DNA of 64,000 nt, taken from positions 248,001 through 312,000 of the forward strand of contig NZ_JACLAW010000005.1 in assembly GCF_014230315.1 (NCBI RefSeq), read 5' to 3'. This stretch comes from Novosphingobium flavum. Lineage in GTDB: Bacteria; Pseudomonadota; Alphaproteobacteria; Sphingomonadales; Sphingomonadaceae. The notes below the pieces were generated by a model that made no database searches, had not been told where the DNA came from, and worked only from the letters and a program-made list of their open reading frames with translations. Of the stretch, positions 1 through 8,994 are shown one piece after another (position 1 is the first letter of the stretch; each line of letters starts with the position of its first letter). The position numbers were made by a program, and so were the translations under genes.

Positions 1-2
1 CC

Positions 3-290
3 AGGGACATGGACGAGTTTCTCGCCAAGTCGGAAGACATGAACCTCAACGGGCACATGGACCGGATCACCGTGCCGTTCCTCGTTACGCACGGGGCACA
101 GGATCGCCAGATCAGCGTCTCTTACGCCGATGACCTCTACGACCAGCTCGTCAACTCACCCCGCCGCGAGAAGGTGATCTTCACCGCTCGCGAGGGCGGG
201 GTCGAGCACGTTGGCGCCGACAACATGGCCTACGGCCGCGACTGCATCGCCGACTGGTTTGCAGAGACGCTCCAAGGGCAGACCGCCTGA
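3..290 (+). CDS. Alpha/beta hydrolase, C-terminal part only
   Basis: The reading frame is open from the left edge of the window, so only about 95 C-terminal residues are visible and the true start lies upstream. The stretch PFLVTHGAQDRQISV carries the usual acid of an alpha/beta hydrolase (Asp in GAQDR), and GGVEHVGADN carries the expected catalytic His near the C-terminus. The nucleophile elbow is outside the window. The fold looks like the acyl-peptidase/esterase group with a lid domain. The substrate cannot be told. The gene lies directly upstream of a TonB-dependent receptor on the same strand, which fits an esterase working on what that receptor brings in. Confidence 0.75.
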   Translation, partial: RDMDEFLAKSEDMNLNGHMDRITVPFLVTHGAQDRQISVSYADDLYDQLVNSPRREKVIFTAREGGVEHVGADNMAYGRDCIADWFAETLQGQTA

Positions 291-312
291 CAGGCCAAAA
301 ATGGAACCCGAG

Positions 313-336
313 GAACTAGAATGATAGTTCTTGACA
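313..336 (+). promoter_or_regulatory. Inverted repeat next to a TTGACA box
   Basis: GAACTA (313-318) and TAGTTC (325-330) form a 6-base inverted repeat with a 6-base spacer, immediately followed by TTGACA (331-336). The AT-rich TATTATAAAA stretch follows at 348-357, but its spacing to TTGACA is shorter than the usual 17 bases. This is the only AT-rich stretch before the TBDT at 415, so a promoter/operator is plausible but not shown. Confidence 0.35.
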
Positions 337-414
337 GGGGCTCCTGATATTATAAAACTTAAATTCTAATTTGTGGACTCGGCAAGAGCCCACCATCTCG
401 GGAGGTGTTTGAAG

Positions 415-2736
415 ATGGCTATTCGCAAGATTGCGTTCGGCTTGCTGTGCGGCGCGGGATCGCTGGCATTGGCGACGCCCGCATTCGCTCAGGCGGCGGC
501 AGCGGATGAACGGCTGGACGAGGAAATCGTCGTCACCGCGCAGAACCGGGCGGAAAACGTCCAGGACGTGCCCATCGCCATCGCCGTCGTTTCCGGCGAA
601 ACGATGCGTGACAAGGGCGTGACCGACTTCTCGTCGCTGATGAAGATTTCGCCCTCGGTGCAGATCACGCAGGACACGACGAACGTTAAGGTCTCGGTCC
701 GCGGCGTCGGCACCAGCAGCATCGGCGAGGCGCAGGACCAGTCGATCGCGGTCAACATCGATGGCGAATATATCAACCGCCCGACCATCCTGAACGCGGC
801 CACGTTCGATCTTGAGCGCGTTGAGGTGCTACGCGGTCCGCAGGGCACGCTCTATGGTCGTAACTCGACCGGCGGCGCGGTTAACTTCATCAGCCGCAAG
901 CCGGGCAAGGATTTCGGCGTCAATGCGTCGGCGACCTATGGCAACTACAATCTTGTCACGCTCGAAGGCGGCGTCGACGTTCCGCTCGGGGATATCGGCG
1001 GAATCCGTGTCGCCGGCATCTATACCGACCGAGACGGGTACAACTTCCATCCCAACACGGTTCCGACCCAGCTCGGTGGGTACGTCACCCGCCAGGGCAA
1101 TCGCAGCGGCGACGATCACCGCTGGGGCGTGCGCGCCAGCCTGCGCCTCAATCCGACTGAAAATCTCACGGTCGACGCGGCTTACGAACACATCGAGACC
1201 GATATCATCCCGGCCTCGCAGGCCTATGTCGACCTGACCCAGGCGGCGAACGGTCCCGGCGCGACCTGCGCGCTCAACGGCTGGAAGGAAGTCGGCCCCG
1301 GCACGCCGGGCGTGCAGTGCGTCCCCGCGAACACGAACTTCCTCGCGAACATCGATCGCGGCTCTTACAATCAGGTCCTCACCGGGCTCAGCACCTTCAA
1401 GCAGACCAGCGATGCCGTCCGCGGGCGCATCGCCTACGACCTGGGCGCCGCGACCTTCACGTATACCGGCGGCTACCGCAAGACCAATGCCACCGGCGTC
1501 AACACGCTCAGCCCGGCCTATGCCTTCACCAACTTCGGCAGCCCGGTCGAAACGCAGAGCCACGAACTGCGCCTCAACGGCGTGACCAGCGGCATCACCT
1601 GGCAGACAGGGGCGTTCTTCTTCAAGGAGAAGCTCAACACCAACGGCGGCCTCTACATTCCGTTCATCGGCGCCAACGGCGGCTATGTGAACTACTTCCG
1701 CCATCCCACGACGTCGAAGAACTGGTCGGTCTTTGGCCAGGTCGAAGTGCCGCTGGGCGAGAAGATCACCGCTGTCTTCGGCGGTCGCTACACCGACGAT
1801 ACCCGTTCGGGCACCTGGACCAATTACGCCTTCGCGTTCAATTCCGGTCCGATCGAGTTGACCAACCAGGCCACGCTGCCGCTGGTCAACCTCACTTACA
1901 AGGGCAACAAGTTCAACTGGCTTGCTGGCCTCAACTACAAGCCCAACAGCGACACCCTGGTCTATGCCAAGGTCTCGACCGGCTACAAGGCGGGCGGCTT
2001 CGACGGCACCGGTACGACTTTCCGGCCGGAAACCAACACCGCCTACGAAGTGGGCACGAAGCTGAATTTCGGCCCCGGCGGCCACAACATCTTCAACCTG
2101 TCCGGCTTCTATTACGACTACAAGGACCTGCAGAACGACGTCCTGCTCAATCCGTCGGTCGGCGGGCAGACCTTCAACGCGGGCAAGGCGGTGATCTGGG
2201 GTGTCGAGGCCGAGACGGTGATCCGCCTTTCGCCGAACGATACCTTCACGGCCAACGTGAATTACCTGCATGCCGAATACAAGGATTTCACCGCCACTTA
2301 CAACGTGTTCGATCCGGCGGTGCCCACCCGCACAGGCCTCGATCTCGTGACCTATCCGGGCGACATCGCCAACCTTTCCGGCAATGCCATTCCGCAGGCG
2401 CCGCGCTGGGTGATCTCGGTCGGCTATGACCACGTATTCGATCTGGGCGGCGCGGGCACCGTGACGGCCAGCGCGTCGACGCGGTTCAAGAGCAAGTACT
2501 TCACTGATATCTTCAACTACCGCGACATGCAGGAAAAGGCCTTCACCCAGTCCGACGCCAGCCTGACCTGGAAGCCGGTGGGCAAGCGCTACTCGGTCCA
2601 GGCCTACGTCCAGAACATAGAGAACTATCGTCCGGTGCTCTATGCGGCCTACACCGCTGCCAACACCGACGATATCATCAACTGGCAGTTCGGCGCGCCG
2701 CGCACTTACGGCATCCGCGTGTCCGCCGACTTCTGA
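415..2736 (+). CDS. TonB-dependent receptor
   Basis: Outer-membrane beta-barrel receptor of 773 residues that would import a substrate using TonB energy. The ATG at 415 is preferred over an in-frame GTG at 373 because GGAGG lies at 401-405 and the protein then begins with a clean Sec signal (MAIRKIAFGLLCGAGSLAL...AFAQ). The TonB-box region EEIVVTAQ and the plug motif DVPIAIAVVSGE follow, then RVEVLRGPQGTLYGRNSTGGAVNFIS, typical of the sphingomonad TBDT family. The barrel ends in an aromatic residue (VSADF). It belongs to a different subfamily from the three roughly 1000-residue receptors later in the window. It heads a set with an exported GMC dehydrogenase, a transporter and two small hydrolases, so the ligand is likely an oxidisable carbon source and not iron. 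That is inferred from context. Confidence 0.95.
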   Translation: MAIRKIAFGLLCGAGSLALATPAFAQAAAADERLDEEIVVTAQNRAENVQDVPIAIAVVSGETMRDKGVTDFSSLMKISPSVQITQDTTNVKVSVRGVGTSSIGEAQDQSIAVNIDGEYINRPTILNAATFDLERVEVLRGPQGTLYGRNSTGGAVNFISRKPGKDFGVNASATYGNYNLVTLEGGVDVPLGDIGGIRVAGIYTDRDGYNFHPNTVPTQLGGYVTRQGNRSGDDHRWGVRASLRLNPTENLTVDAAYEHIETDIIPASQAYVDLTQAANGPGATCALNGWKEVGPGTPGVQCVPANTNFLANIDRGSYNQVLTGLSTFKQTSDAVRGRIAYDLGAATFTYTGGYRKTNATGVNTLSPAYAFTNFGSPVETQSHELRLNGVTSGITWQTGAFFFKEKLNTNGGLYIPFIGANGGYVNYFRHPTTSKNWSVFGQVEVPLGEKITAVFGGRYTDDTRSGTWTNYAFAFNSGPIELTNQATLPLVNLTYKGNKFNWLAGLNYKPNSDTLVYAKVSTGYKAGGFDGTGTTFRPETNTAYEVGTKLNFGPGGHNIFNLSGFYYDYKDLQNDVLLNPSVGGQTFNAGKAVIWGVEAETVIRLSPNDTFTANVNYLHAEYKDFTATYNVFDPAVPTRTGLDLVTYPGDIANLSGNAIPQAPRWVISVGYDHVFDLGGAGTVTASASTRFKSKYFTDIFNYRDMQEKAFTQSDASLTWKPVGKRYSVQAYVQNIENYRPVLYAAYTAANTDDIINWQFGAPRTYGIRVSADF

Positions 2737-2753
2737 GCCGCCTGAAGGAGGGA

Positions 2754-2772
2754 GCGGGCCTGTAGCGCCCGC
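2754..2772 (+). terminator. Short GC hairpin after the TBDT
   Basis: GCGGGC (2754-2759) and GCCCGC (2767-2772) can pair around a 7-base loop, followed by CCCCTTC instead of a T run. It could be a weak terminator or an mRNA-stabilising hairpin between the receptor and the enzyme genes. Confidence 0.35.
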
Positions 2773-2806
2773 CCCCTTCGATCATACCTGCCTAAGGATT
2801 ATTTGC

Positions 2807-3433
2807 GTGACCGGCACTGCAAGCCCCAGCTGGAACCGCCGCGATTTCCTTGGCGTTGCTGCCCTCGTCGCGCTCGCGGCGGGGTTGCCCGCCGCCGCCG
2901 TGCGCCTTTCCGAGCTGCCTGACGACGAGGCGCCGAGCGAGGCGCTGCGCGCCCTGTTGCGCGAGGTCAGTCAGCTGGTCCTGCCCCGCACCGGCACCCC
3001 CGGCGCGGGTGAGGTCGGCACCGGTGATTTCGTGCTGCTTGCTCTTGCCCATGGCCTCGAGGGCGCACGCGCGCCGAATGCAGGGGCGGCCTTGCCGGCA
3101 TTCGCTAGCTTTGCCCGTCCCGATGGCTCGCTGCGCCACGCAGATTGGCTGGAGCATGAGCTGAATCGCCGCGCCGGCGGCAATTTCCTCGCCGCGCCCG
3201 GCCGAGCGTCCCTGCTCGCCGCGCTTGATGTCGAGGCCTTCGCCGAAGGCGTGGGGGCGCACCCGTGGCGCACGATCAAGGCGCTTATCCTCACTGGCTA
3301 CTACACGTCCGAAACCGGCGGAGCGCAGGAACTGCGCTACGAACTCGTCCCCGGCCGCTGGGACGCGGACCTGCCCGCAACCCCCGCCACGGTCGCCTAC
3401 TCGAGCGACTGGACCGCAGTCGATTTCGGCTGA
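2807..3433 (+). CDS. Gluconate 2-dehydrogenase subunit 3 family protein (Tat-exported)
   Basis: Small subunit of a membrane-associated GMC-type dehydrogenase, 208 residues. The GTG at 2807 is chosen because AAGGA sits at 2794-2798 and it places a twin-arginine signal (NRRDFLGVAALVALAAG) at the N-terminus. The C-terminal part (HPWRTIKALILTGYYTSETGG...YELVPGRW) is characteristic of the family. In known gluconate/sorbitol dehydrogenases this subunit carries the Tat signal and takes the flavoprotein across the membrane with it. The flavoprotein gene starts 17 bases downstream and has no signal of its own, which fits. The cytochrome c subunit usual for these complexes is not encoded nearby. Confidence 0.9.
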   Translation: MTGTASPSWNRRDFLGVAALVALAAGLPAAAVRLSELPDDEAPSEALRALLREVSQLVLPRTGTPGAGEVGTGDFVLLALAHGLEGARAPNAGAALPAFASFARPDGSLRHADWLEHELNRRAGGNFLAAPGRASLLAALDVEAFAEGVGAHPWRTIKALILTGYYTSETGGAQELRYELVPGRWDADLPATPATVAYSSDWTAVDFG

Positions 3434-3449
3434 ACCGAAAGGCATTACG

Positions 3450-5135
3450 ATGGATTTCGACGCGATTGTCGTCGGCTCGGGCATCACCGGCGGGTGGTCG
3501 GCCAAGGAACTGACCGAGGCCGGGCTCAAGGTCCTGATGATCGAGCGCGGACGCGAAATCCGCCACCAGCAGGACTATGCGACCGAAACCAAGGCGCCGT
3601 GGGAGATGCCGTTCCGTGGGATCGGCGACGCCGCGCTCTATGACCGCGAATATCCGGTCCAGAAGCTCAACCGCCACTTTACCGAATTCACCCAGAACCA
3701 CTTCGTGAACGACGCCGAGAACCCCTATGCCAAGGGGCCGGGCACCGAGTTCACGTGGTTTCGCTCCTACCAGCTCGGCGGCCGCTCTCTCACCTGGGGG
3801 CGGCAGGCCTACCGCTGGTCGGACTACGATTTCGGCGCCAATGCGCGTGACGGGCACGGCACCGACTGGCCGATCCGCTACGCCGACCTTGCCCCGTGGT
3901 ATGACAAGGTCGAGCAGTTCATCGGCGTCTCGGGCCAGAACGAAGGCCTGGCTCAGTTGCCCGATGGGAAGTTCCAGCCGCCGATGGCGATGAACGCGGT
4001 CGAGCAGCACCTGCGCGCGGCGATCCGCGAGCGCTGGCCCGAACGCTGCCTGACCATCGGCCGCACCGCCAATCTGACCCAGGCCAAGCTGGAGGAAGGC
4101 CGCGCTCCTTGCCAGTACCGCTCGATCTGCGCGCGCGGCTGCTCCTACGGCGCCTATTTCTCCACCCAGTCGTCCACCCTGCCGGCGGCGCAGAAGACCG
4201 GGCGGCTGACGGTCATCACCGATGCCGTGGTCGAGGGGCTGGACCATGATCCTGCCACCGGGCGGATCACCGGCGTGCGCTGGATCGAGACGAAAACCAA
4301 ACAGCGCCGCCGCGCCACCAGCCGGATCGTGTTTCTCAATGCAGGCGCCTTCAACTCGGTCCAGGTCCTGCTCAATTCGGTGAGCGAAGCCATGCCCGGC
4401 GGGCTCGCCAATTCGAGCGGCGTGCTTGGTACGCATATCATGGACCATGCCAACACGCTGTCCGCGATGGCCCTGATGCCGGGGTTCGAGGGGCACACCA
4501 GCTTCGGTAACCGGCCCACCGGGGTGATCCTCGCCCGCTATCGCAACATGGAGACGATGGACGGGGCCGGGCACAGCCGCGGCTTCTCATTCCAGGGCGG
4601 GGCGCTGCAAAGCAATTGGGGCGCGGGCAAGCGCGAGGCCGGGATCGGGGCGGACTACAAGGAAAAGCTGCGCCATCCGGGGATGTGGCGTGTGGTTCTC
4701 GTCGGCTTTGCCGACTGCGTCCCGCGCCCTACCAACCGCCTGACGCTCGACCGATCCCGCACCGACGCCAATGGCCTGCCCGTGCTCAAGGTGGACTTCG
4801 CTTTTGGCAAAGAGGAGCACGCGGCCCTCGCACAGGCCAAGGCCGATGCGACCGAGATGCTCACCGCAGCCGGTGGCAAGGTCCTGATGGGCTCCGACAG
4901 TCCGGGCCCGGGCGGCACCGCGATCCACGAGATGGGCGGCGCGCGCATGGGGCTCGATCCGGCCACTTCGGTACTCAACAAGTGGAGCCAGGCCCACGAT
5001 GTGGCCAACCTGTTCGTCACCGATGGCGCGCAGATGAGTTCGTCGGCTTGTCAGAATCCCTCGCTGACCTACATGGCCCTGACCGCGCGGGCCTGCGACG
5101 CGGCGGTTTCGATGCTGCGCGAGGGCCGGATCTGA
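3450..5135 (+). CDS. GMC family oxidoreductase (gluconate-dehydrogenase-like flavoprotein)
   Basis: FAD-dependent dehydrogenase of 561 residues. The ATG at 3450 opens directly into the Rossmann motif (residues 6-14, with Gly9-x-Gly11-x-x-Gly14), so there is no signal peptide and export would depend on the Tat-tagged partner just upstream. The C-terminal GMC domain has the expected His at about residue 493 (AIHEMGGARMG) and the second catalytic residue Asn at about 536 (CQNPSLTYMALTARA). A Cys-rich stretch, CQYRSICARGCSYGAYF, is typical of the gluconate-2-dehydrogenase alpha-subunit group. It oxidises an alcohol or sugar-like hydroxyl in the periplasm and passes electrons on. The actual substrate is unknown. 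Confidence 0.92.
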   Translation: MDFDAIVVGSGITGGWSAKELTEAGLKVLMIERGREIRHQQDYATETKAPWEMPFRGIGDAALYDREYPVQKLNRHFTEFTQNHFVNDAENPYAKGPGTEFTWFRSYQLGGRSLTWGRQAYRWSDYDFGANARDGHGTDWPIRYADLAPWYDKVEQFIGVSGQNEGLAQLPDGKFQPPMAMNAVEQHLRAAIRERWPERCLTIGRTANLTQAKLEEGRAPCQYRSICARGCSYGAYFSTQSSTLPAAQKTGRLTVITDAVVEGLDHDPATGRITGVRWIETKTKQRRRATSRIVFLNAGAFNSVQVLLNSVSEAMPGGLANSSGVLGTHIMDHANTLSAMALMPGFEGHTSFGNRPTGVILARYRNMETMDGAGHSRGFSFQGGALQSNWGAGKREAGIGADYKEKLRHPGMWRVVLVGFADCVPRPTNRLTLDRSRTDANGLPVLKVDFAFGKEEHAALAQAKADATEMLTAAGGKVLMGSDSPGPGGTAIHEMGGARMGLDPATSVLNKWSQAHDVANLFVTDGAQMSSSACQNPSLTYMALTARACDAAVSMLREGRI

Positions 5136-5136
5136 C

Positions 5137-6564
5137 GTGGCCGACCCGCAAAGTCTTTCTCCCAGGCAGAGGCAGCTCGCGCTCCTCACGCTCATCGTCG
5201 CGCTCGTTCTGGAAATCGTCGACCTGACGATCGTCAACACGGCGCTGCCCGCCATCCGTACCGGGATCGGGGTCGATGCGCTGGAATCGCAGTGGATCGT
5301 CGCGGGCTATTCTCTGGCCTTCGCGCTGCTGCTGATGGCCGGCGGCCGGCTGGGTGACAGTTATGGCTACCGCCGCCTTTTCCTGATCGGGGTGACCGGA
5401 TTCACGCTCGCGTCGGTTGCTTGCGGGCTGGCGCGCAGCGGCGACGAGCTGGTGATCGCCCGCCTGCTGCAGGGGGCGACCGGCGCTCTCATGGCGCCGC
5501 AGTCGATGGCCTTGCTCCAGGTCCTGTTCGAGCCTCTTGAACGGGTGGCGAAGCTGGCCCTGTTTGGGGTGATCGGCGGGCTGGCCGCGATCGCGGGGCC
5601 CATATTGGGCGGTCTGCTGATCGAGGCAGACCTGTTCGGCCTTGGCTGGCGGCTGGTGTTCCTGATCAATCTGCCCGTGGGCATCGCCGCCCTTGCGGCC
5701 GGGCGCGCGTTCCTCCCCCCGGTCCGGTCCGGGCGGCACGTCGGTTACGACGGGATGGGAATGCTCTGGTTCGCCGCCGCCGTCGGAACGCTTCTCTGGC
5801 CGCTGATGGACGCGGAAGGGCAGGGCGCCCATGCCTGGGACCTCTTGCCGCTGGTGGCCGTGGTGCCGCTCGCCATGCTCGGCTGGAGGCACGTCCGGGC
5901 GCGGATGATCGCGGGCAGGCCCGCGCTGTTCGATCCCGCCCTGTTCGGCATCGCTACGTTCCGGCTCGGTCTCGGAATGGCCGTTGCATTCAATGCTGCG
6001 AGTGCCGGTTTCCTTCTCGTCTTCGCCTTTGCGCTTCAGGCCGAGCGGGGCCAGTCGGCCCTCGTGACCGGTCTGCTGCATATGCCGTTCGGACTTGGCG
6101 CGATGTTTGGGATCGGTGTCGTAAGTCGCCGCCTCCTGCCGGTCCTCGGCCGCTGGGTGCCGCTGTGGGGCGCCTTGCTCATGGCGGGCGGCGCGGTCCA
6201 GGTGCTCTTTGCCATTGCGTTCGGCTGGCCGCTCAGCGCCATCGTGCCGGGGATGGTGGTCGCCGGGATCGGCATGGGCATGGCGGCGGGCTGCACCGGG
6301 CCGATCGCGGTTGCCCAGGTTGACCGCGATCATGCCGGCTCCGCCTCGGGCCTGCTCAAGACCTGCATGCAGCTCGGATCCGCGCTCGGCGTGGCGCTGG
6401 TCGGCAGCCTCTATTTCAGCTGGGCCCCGGTGCTGGGCGGGGCGCCCGCCGTGGCCTCGGCCCTTGGCATCGCGGTCCTGCTCGGCCTCTGCGCGGCGTT
6501 GGCGTTTCGCCTTCCGGGCACTATTTTCTCAATGCCCCCAACCGAAGAGCCAGCCATCCCATGA
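5137..6564 (+). CDS. MFS transporter, DHA2 (EmrB/QacA) type
   Basis: Inner-membrane carrier of 475 residues with about 14 predicted helices. The GTG at 5137 lies one base after the flavoprotein stop, so translation is likely coupled. The segment ALESQWIVAGYSLAFALLLMAGGRLGDSYGYRR is the typical loop 2-3 signature and GATGALMAPQSMALLQVLF matches motif C of the 14-helix family. Members are drug exporters or substrate carriers. Its place between a periplasmic dehydrogenase and cytoplasmic hydrolases suggests a pathway carrier, in either direction, and not general drug efflux. Confidence 0.9.
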   Translation: MADPQSLSPRQRQLALLTLIVALVLEIVDLTIVNTALPAIRTGIGVDALESQWIVAGYSLAFALLLMAGGRLGDSYGYRRLFLIGVTGFTLASVACGLARSGDELVIARLLQGATGALMAPQSMALLQVLFEPLERVAKLALFGVIGGLAAIAGPILGGLLIEADLFGLGWRLVFLINLPVGIAALAAGRAFLPPVRSGRHVGYDGMGMLWFAAAVGTLLWPLMDAEGQGAHAWDLLPLVAVVPLAMLGWRHVRARMIAGRPALFDPALFGIATFRLGLGMAVAFNAASAGFLLVFAFALQAERGQSALVTGLLHMPFGLGAMFGIGVVSRRLLPVLGRWVPLWGALLMAGGAVQVLFAIAFGWPLSAIVPGMVVAGIGMGMAAGCTGPIAVAQVDRDHAGSASGLLKTCMQLGSALGVALVGSLYFSWAPVLGGAPAVASALGIAVLLGLCAALAFRLPGTIFSMPPTEEPAIP

Positions 6565-7340
6565 CACGCCGCTTCATCGACCTCTCGATCACGTTGTGCA
6601 ACGATGTGGTGTCCGATCCGCCGTTCCTCAAGCCGGAGATCACGTACCAGACCCACGGCGAGACCATGCCGGAACTGGCGCACTTCTTTCCCGGGGTCAC
6701 GGCCGAGCAGACACCCGACGCAGCCGGCTTCGCGGCGGCCGAATGGGTCAAGCTTACCACGCACAGCGGCACGCATCTTGATGCGCCCTGGCATTTCCAT
6801 CCCACGCAGGATGGCGGCGCGGCGGCCCTGACGATCGACCAGATCCCGCTCGAATGGTGCTTCCAGCCCGGCGTAAAGCTCGATTTCCGCCACTTCGCCG
6901 ATGGCTACGTGGTCACAGCGCAGGACGTGGAGGACGAACTGAAGCGCATTGGGCACGATCTTCAGCCGTTTGACATCGTGCTGGTCAACACGGCTGCCGG
7001 CAAGGCGCTGGGTGATCCCGACTATGTCAGCCGCGGCTGCGGCATGGGATACGAGGCGACGATGTATCTCACCAGCCGGGGTGTGCGGGTGACCGGAACC
7101 GACGCCTGGTCATGGGATGCGCCCTTCGTCCATACCGCCAAGAAATTCGCGGAAACCGGCGATGCTTCGCTGATCTGGGAAGGGCACAAGGCTGGGCGCG
7201 AGATTGGTTATTGCCACCTTGAGAAGCTGCATAACCTCGAAGTGCTGCCGGGCGACGGCTTCACCGTTTCCTGTTTTCCCCACAAGATCAAGGGCGCCTC
7301 GGCGGGTTGGACCCGCGCCGTGGCGATCTTCGAGGACTGA
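6561..7340 (+). CDS. Cyclase family protein (kynurenine-formamidase-like hydrolase)
   Basis: Metal-dependent hydrolase of 259 residues. The ATG overlaps the preceding stop by four bases. The motif HSGTHLDAPWHFH at residues 68-80 is the metal-binding signature of the cyclase/KynB family (HxGTHxDxPxH), and a second family block is the stretch ending in GTDAWSWDAPF. Relatives hydrolyse N-formylkynurenine, isatin or cyclic lactam/lactone rings. No other tryptophan-degradation gene is present, so KynB itself is unlikely. Opening of a lactone made by the upstream GMC dehydrogenase is a reasonable but unproven guess. No signal peptide is visible, so it is cytoplasmic. Confidence 0.9.
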   Translation: MTRRFIDLSITLCNDVVSDPPFLKPEITYQTHGETMPELAHFFPGVTAEQTPDAAGFAAAEWVKLTTHSGTHLDAPWHFHPTQDGGAAALTIDQIPLEWCFQPGVKLDFRHFADGYVVTAQDVEDELKRIGHDLQPFDIVLVNTAAGKALGDPDYVSRGCGMGYEATMYLTSRGVRVTGTDAWSWDAPFVHTAKKFAETGDASLIWEGHKAGREIGYCHLEKLHNLEVLPGDGFTVSCFPHKIKGASAGWTRAVAIFED

Positions 7341-7343
7341 TCG

Positions 7344-8309
7344 GTGCGCGTTGCGACCCGGGCGAACGGAACGCCCGACGGCGAACTGGTTCTCGTTTCA
7401 AGTGACGGGAAACGCTGCATTTCTGCAGGGGATGCAGCCCCGAACCTGCTTTCCGCAATGGACAATTGGGACGAATTTGCAACGGCACTGCAAGGACACT
7501 GCAACCGCCTTGCGGCGGGTGAAGGCGAGGAACTGGATGCCGCCGCCCTCCGGTCTCCGCTGCCGCGCTCGTGGCAGTGGCTGGATGGGTCGGCTTTCCA
7601 CAACCATGGCGAGCTGATGCAGATCGCGTTTCACCTGCCGCCGATCGCAACCGACCGCCCGCTGATGTATCAGGGGCAGTCCGACCGGTTCTACGGACCG
7701 GGCGATGACATCCCCTTCGTCTCCGAAGCCGACGGGATCGATTTCGAGGGGGAGTTCGGGGTGATCGTCGACGCGGTGCCGATGGGGGTGAGCCCGGCGG
7801 AAGCGGAGCGGCACATCCGGCTCATCGTCCAGATCAACGACTGGTCGCTGCGGGCCATCGCTCCGATCGAGATGAAGACCGGCTTCGGCTGGGTTCAGGC
7901 CAAGCCGCCGTGCAGTGCCGCGCCCTTCGCGGCAACGCCCGATGAACTGGGCGAGGGCTGGCGCGATGGGCGGGTGTGCCTCGATCTTCTCGTCGAGTGG
8001 AACGGCCAGCGCTTTGGCCAGGTGAATGGCGGGGAGATGGCCTTTTCCTTCCCCGAGCTGATCGCTCATGCCGCGCGAACCCGCGACCTGGTGGCGGGGA
8101 CCATCATCGGGTCCGGCACCGTTTCCAACCGCGACTATGCGGTGCGCGGCTCGGCCTGCATATCGGAGCGCCGGGCGATCGAGATCATCGCCGGGGGCGC
8201 ACCGGCCACGCCGTTCATGGCCTTCGGGGACCGGGTGCGGATGGTGGGTCGGGCCGATGACGGCACTGAACCGTTCGGTGCCATCGCGCAGCGGGTGGTG
8301 AAGGCGTAA
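7344..8309 (+). CDS. Fumarylacetoacetate hydrolase family protein
   Basis: Cytoplasmic enzyme of 321 residues, starting with GTG three bases after the cyclase-family gene. The stretch SEADGIDFEGEFGVIVD holds the paired metal-binding Glu residues of the FAH superfamily, and the Asp in QINDWSLR supplies the third ligand. GTIIGSGTVSN in the C-terminal half is a second conserved block. Family members hydrolyse beta-diketones or hydrate/decarboxylate small 2-oxo acids at the end of aromatic and sugar-acid pathways. It is the last gene of the 415-8309 run and would act on the intermediate made by its neighbours. The exact reaction cannot be assigned. Confidence 0.9.
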   Translation: MRVATRANGTPDGELVLVSSDGKRCISAGDAAPNLLSAMDNWDEFATALQGHCNRLAAGEGEELDAAALRSPLPRSWQWLDGSAFHNHGELMQIAFHLPPIATDRPLMYQGQSDRFYGPGDDIPFVSEADGIDFEGEFGVIVDAVPMGVSPAEAERHIRLIVQINDWSLRAIAPIEMKTGFGWVQAKPPCSAAPFAATPDELGEGWRDGRVCLDLLVEWNGQRFGQVNGGEMAFSFPELIAHAARTRDLVAGTIIGSGTVSNRDYAVRGSACISERRAIEIIAGGAPATPFMAFGDRVRMVGRADDGTEPFGAIAQRVVKA

Positions 8310-8318
8310 GCATTGTCC

Positions 8319-8334
8319 GCCGGGGAGGGCGGGG
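8319..8334 (+). terminator. Weak hairpin after the FAH-family gene
   Basis: CCGCC and GGCGG can pair around GGGGAG just after the stop of the FAH-family gene, with no T run. It marks the likely end of the first module. The remaining 8335-8487 region holds the promoter for the sigma factor gene, but no clear box was recognised. Confidence 0.3.
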
Positions 8335-8487
8335 GCTGAGCGTGAGCGGCAATTGCGCAGATTTGTGACGGGCCTGGCCGCTTCGATGGGGCATCGCGGA
8401 AGAACTGTGCTAAAAATTTGCAGCTGGGGGTGAGGGGTTTTCGCATCGGGCACTCTTGCAATCAGGTGGCTAGGTGCGTTCGGCGAG

Positions 8488-8994
8488 ATGACTTCACGGC
8501 AAACTCCTAAGAAGCGGGACGAGGGCGAAGGCATCGAAAGCTTCGCCCCGGCGCTTCGGCGGTATTTTTCCAAGCGGGCGCCGGCCGCCGACGTCGAGGA
8601 TTTCGTCCAGGAAGTCTTCGTGCGGATGCAGAGCCGGCGCAGCGAAATCGGCATCGAGAACCTGCAGGGCTATCTCTTCACGGTCGCGGCCAACGTGCTG
8701 AAGGGGGCGCGCAGCAGCCCCCATATCCTGCCATCGAACGGTGAGGATTCCGGGGAGTACAGTGACGGGCTGACGCCGGAACGGATCGTCATCGCCCGGT
8801 TCGACGCGGCGCGGCTGGTCGAGGCGATCGAGAACCTGTCGCCGCGAACGCGGGAAATTTTCGTGGCCCACCGCTTCGAGGACATGACCTACGGCGCGAT
8901 CGCGTCGCTTTACGGCATTTCGGTCAGCGCGGTCGAAAAGCACATCATGGCGGCCTTGCGCAGCCTTTCCGCCACGATCGGCAGGGGGGAGTGA
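8488..8994 (+). CDS. ECF RNA polymerase sigma factor (FecI-like)
   Basis: Extracytoplasmic-function sigma factor of 168 residues. Region 2 is seen in DVEDFVQEVFVRM and region 4 in LSPRTREIFVAHRFEDMTYGAIASLYGISVSAVEKHI, a helix-turn-helix for the -35 element. The FecR-type anti-sigma gene overlaps its stop codon, and a TBDT with an STN signalling domain follows. This is the classical cell-surface signalling order, so the sigma factor should activate the receptor gene when the ligand is bound. The region between sigma 2 and 4 is short, as in FecI proteins. Confidence 0.95.
   Translation: MTSRQTPKKRDEGEGIESFAPALRRYFSKRAPAADVEDFVQEVFVRMQSRRSEIGIENLQGYLFTVAANVLKGARSSPHILPSNGEDSGEYSDGLTPERIVIARFDAARLVEAIENLSPRTREIFVAHRFEDMTYGAIASLYGISVSAVEKHIMAALRSLSATIGRGE

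Noticed and set aside
331..358. Textbook sigma-70 promoter before the first TBDT
   Set aside because: TTGACA is good, but the nearest -10-like boxes give spacers of about 11 or 14 bases, so I keep it only as a possible regulatory site.
829..2433. A 534-codon open frame on the minus strand inside the first TBDT
   Set aside because: It is a high-GC antisense shadow without domain, start signal or neighbour logic.
8468..8479. GGCTAGGTGCG as a third copy of the 20-base element
   Set aside because: Only the right half resembles the element, the TAGACG half is missing, and it lies too close to the sigma factor start.
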